A stretch of DNA of 14,828 nucleotides, from contig JAJFMG010000118.1 of assembly GCA_021772295.1 (NCBI GenBank), positions 1-14,828 on the forward strand, read 5' to 3'. Origin of the DNA: Chlamydiota bacterium. Its GTDB lineage: Bacteria; Chlamydiota; Chlamydiia; Chlamydiales; Simkaniaceae. Positions 12,842-14,828 of the stretch are shown here, piece after piece. Both the position numbers and the translations under genes were made by a program. The notes under the pieces are model-generated. The model saw only the letters and a list, made by a program, of their open reading frames with translations. It was not told the origin of the DNA and did no database searches. Each line of letters begins with the position of its first letter. Within the stretch, counting starts at the first letter, position 1.

Positions 12842-14341
12842 ATGATTGTTGTTGGTATTTTTTTAGAGGGTGAAGTTTTTCAAATTGTAGGAGTAGACTC
12901 CTTACAAAATATTGTCTTTACAAAGCAAGTGCCTTTTTCAGATAACAATTTACCTATTTATATTCCCCATATTATTTCTGAATGCATTCCAAACCAAGAT
13001 TACCTGATTGCAACATCACTTGAATCAAGTGAGCTTTTTATTGCAAATATGCAATCAACTTTGAAAAGCAAAAGAGCGGTATTAAAGACCCTTCCTTTTC
13101 AAGTAGAGAATTTGATACCAAAAAAACTAGACAATTTGGAAGTTTTTCCAAAAATTGAAAAAGCAAATGGATCATTTAATATTGATCTATTTGTGATTAA
13201 TAGCGATAGCGTTGAAAAGCATCTACAGTTTTTCGAAAAATTTGGAATCAACCCCCATCTTATTTACTGCCAAGAGGGAGCATTTGCATCTTTCGGAAAA
13301 AAATATTTTTCAGACAGAAAATCCTGTTTAAGTTTTTATCTAGGCCATAGCAAAACAATTATAGCATCTTATATTGATGGTAGATTTGCTATTTCATATG
13401 AAATTGACATTGGGGCGAACGATTTCTTAAAGCTAGTGCCAGAAAATAGTTTGAGTGAAAAAGAAGAGTATCTCCATGCATTTTTTCTAAATGAAATGGA
13501 CACAAAAAGCTGTGCAGCCCTTATTGATACCTATTTCAAAAAGATAGATCGCATTTTTTCAGATCTGTTTCGAAGAAAAGAAAATTTGGCTGGATTTGCT
13601 TTGTTCTTTTTAGGGCAATTTAACTCGGTTAAAGGTTTAAAAGAGTTATTAGAATCAAAATTTGCATCGAAGATACAAATTTTAGAGGGCGAGGCTACAG
13701 AAGAAGAACTTAGCTGCGCTCCAGCCATGGGCCTTTGTTTATCCGTTCTTCAATCAAGGGAACTTGCGCCGCAATTTCGACAGCGAGAAAAAATTCATAC
13801 TTATCATATCAAAAAAATATCGCAAAAAATAGCATCTATTGCCGGGTGCGCTCTTCTTTTGTTTGGGGTGACATTTTTTGGTCTTCAAAATTTTGTGAAT
13901 AAAAAAAGAAAGGCACTGCATTCTGAGATAACTCAATTTACAAAAAATTATCCGAGTATATTCTCAGAGAAAGAATTGACTCTCGAGCAAATTCGAGCAA
14001 AACTTGATCAAGTAAAAGGATATAAACCTTATTTTAGCTCTCCTGTTCTAGCATCAGATATGTTAGATTATTTGAGCACACACCCAATCTTGAATAAAGA
14101 AAATTCAAACTTTGAGATAAATGATTTTAAGTATCTATTGGTTTCATATCCTTCTCTTAAAAAACCAAAAGACAAGTATAAAGTTAAGCTGCAGATTTCT
14201 TTTCAGGCAGACAGCCCAACGCATGCTAAAGAATTCTACGACTATCTACTCAAAGAAGATCCAATCGTAGATTCCAAACAAGAAATTAGTTTTAATAGGA
14301 GCGATCATGGGTATCAAGTTGCCTTTTTCCTTAAAGGATAA
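12842..14341 (+). CDS. GspL/PilM-like inner membrane platform protein of a type II secretion or type IV pilus-like system
   Basis: The product is 499 residues. Residues 1-320 look like the actin-like cytoplasmic domain of PilM/GspL: a short beta-hairpin start (MIVVGIFLEGEVFQIVGVDS), then CLSFYLGHSKTIIASYIDG and YEIDIGANDF (162-195) in the place of the second nucleotide-binding strand pair, and ALFFLGQF with SCAPAMGLCLS near the end of the domain. One transmembrane helix follows at about 329-350. The periplasmic part has a helical stretch (353-395) and a C-terminal alpha/beta region (about 400-499) like the ferredoxin-like domain of GspL/PilN. This order, actin-like domain, one helix, periplasmic domain, is that of GspL or a PilM-PilN fusion. 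Such proteins link the secretion ATPase to the pseudopilus assembly platform. Classical nucleotide-binding Gly motifs are weak, as usual in GspL. The next gene starts inside it. The family is inferred from architecture and weak motifs. Confidence 0.62.
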   Translation: MIVVGIFLEGEVFQIVGVDSLQNIVFTKQVPFSDNNLPIYIPHIISECIPNQDYLIATSLESSELFIANMQSTLKSKRAVLKTLPFQVENLIPKKLDNLEVFPKIEKANGSFNIDLFVINSDSVEKHLQFFEKFGINPHLIYCQEGAFASFGKKYFSDRKSCLSFYLGHSKTIIASYIDGRFAISYEIDIGANDFLKLVPENSLSEKEEYLHAFFLNEMDTKSCAALIDTYFKKIDRIFSDLFRRKENLAGFALFFLGQFNSVKGLKELLESKFASKIQILEGEATEEELSCAPAMGLCLSVLQSRELAPQFRQREKIHTYHIKKISQKIASIAGCALLLFGVTFFGLQNFVNKKRKALHSEITQFTKNYPSIFSEKELTLEQIRAKLDQVKGYKPYFSSPVLASDMLDYLSTHPILNKENSNFEINDFKYLLVSYPSLKKPKDKYKVKLQISFQADSPTHAKEFYDYLLKEDPIVDSKQEISFNRSDHGYQVAFFLKG

Positions 14342-14828
14342 AAGCCTTTACTTTACGCTTAGAAAAAAACTGAGGGCCTTTCGTCTTACCTTTCTTATCC
14401 AAGAAAACTATTTTCCCTTTTTAATAGGCGTAGTAGCTCTTGTTCCCACTGTATTTGCAATCACTCACTTTATAAGTATTCAAAACCAAATAGAAAGTGA
14501 TCAAAACCAATTGAATATTTTTAGAGTAAAAGCCAAAAATGTTTCTCTTTTTGAAGAAAGAAAAAAAGAATTTTTAGAGCAGTTTCAGACTTGTGATAGG
14601 TACTATTTAGATAACACGCTCTCTAAACTTTCTTTTTTGCAGGAAGAGGAAAAAACGTTGCGTCGTTTTATTAACCATAGCGCTTTTAAACAAAGCTCTG
14701 AGATGAATAGAAGGCACCAGTTCATCACAGGAGACTTAAACAGACTGCAATTTCATGAAATCAAACGAGAATCAAATAATACTCTAGAAGAAACCCTAGA
14801 GAGACAACTTCGCCCTGTTGAGATGAAT
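14307..14828 (+). CDS. Single-pass membrane protein, PilN/PilO/GspM-like candidate, 5' part only
   Basis: The frame starts at ATG 14307 inside the GspL-like gene (35-bp overlap) and stays open for 174 codons to the window end. AGGAG (14297-14301) lies 5 nt before the ATG and supports this start. The protein has a basic cytoplasmic N-terminus of about 36 residues, one transmembrane helix (about 37-58, FPFLIGVVALVPTVFAITHF), then a long charged helical region rich in Glu, Lys, Gln and Arg (about 60-170) that looks like a coiled coil. A short cytoplasmic tail, one helix and a periplasmic coiled coil is the layout of PilN, PilO or GspM, the usual partners encoded after PilM or GspL. I see no sequence motif that settles which one. 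The deep overlap implies coupled translation and fixed stoichiometry with the upstream protein. Confidence 0.6.
   Translation, partial: MGIKLPFSLKDKSLYFTLRKKLRAFRLTFLIQENYFPFLIGVVALVPTVFAITHFISIQNQIESDQNQLNIFRVKAKNVSLFEERKKEFLEQFQTCDRYYLDNTLSKLSFLQEEEKTLRRFINHSAFKQSSEMNRRHQFITGDLNRLQFHEIKRESNNTLEETLERQLRPVEMN

Noticed and set aside
1..14828. Mobile elements, CRISPR, tRNA or rRNA
   Set aside because: I found no transposase or integrase motifs, no regularly spaced repeats, no cloverleaf and no rRNA-like conserved sequence.

Overview
The window looks like chromosomal DNA of an obligate intracellular, Chlamydia-related bacterium (phylum Chlamydiota, an environmental family such as Simkaniaceae, Rhabdochlamydiaceae or Parachlamydiaceae). 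The reasons are the AT-rich composition (about one third G+C by eye), a tandem array of MOMP-like outer-membrane beta-barrel paralogues as reported for Simkania-type chlamydiae, and a type II secretion/type IV pilus-like GspL/PilM gene. The phylum is an inference from family content. No rRNA, tRNA, insertion sequence or CRISPR array is visible, and a gammaproteobacterial intracellular lineage with Legionella-type MOMPs is the main alternative.

Layout. (1) 1-5579 on the + strand: the 3' end of one MOMP-like gene, a strong terminator, a gene-free stretch of about 600 bp that ends in a second orphan terminator, then four full-length MOMP-like paralogues. The first three form one transcription unit (spacers of 23 and 25 bp, terminator at 4368-4401). 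The fourth has its own promoter. (2) 5576-6861 on the - strand: a translationally coupled pair, yggT-family membrane protein then tRNA-dihydrouridine synthase, converging on the last MOMP gene with a 4-bp overlap. (3) 7016-12618 on the + strand: five consecutive genes for exported sulfotransferase-like proteins. They belong to two families in the order A-B-B-A-A. Family A (7016, 10150, 11353) has an N-terminal sulfotransferase fold and a conserved C-terminal beta-rich domain. Family B (8251, 9241) is a compact ERHSGS-type P-loop sulfotransferase. (4) 12842 to the window end on the + strand: a GspL/PilM-like cytoplasmic and inner-membrane protein overlapping a second single-pass membrane protein, resembling inner-membrane platform parts of a type II secretion or type IV pilus-like machine.

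The most unusual part is region 3. Only one family A member (11353) keeps a full PAPS-binding loop and a candidate catalytic histidine. The other two have lost both but keep the signal peptide, the overall fold and the C-terminal domain, so this looks like one enzyme plus two pseudoenzymes or binding proteins. Family B member 8251 carries an internal duplication that 9241 lacks. PAPS, the sulfate donor, is found in host cytosol and Golgi but is not expected in a bacterial periplasm. An array of exported sulfotransferase-like proteins in an intracellular bacterium therefore suggests action on host or inclusion molecules, possibly sulfated glycans. This is inference. The neighbouring GspL-like gene is suggestive context only.
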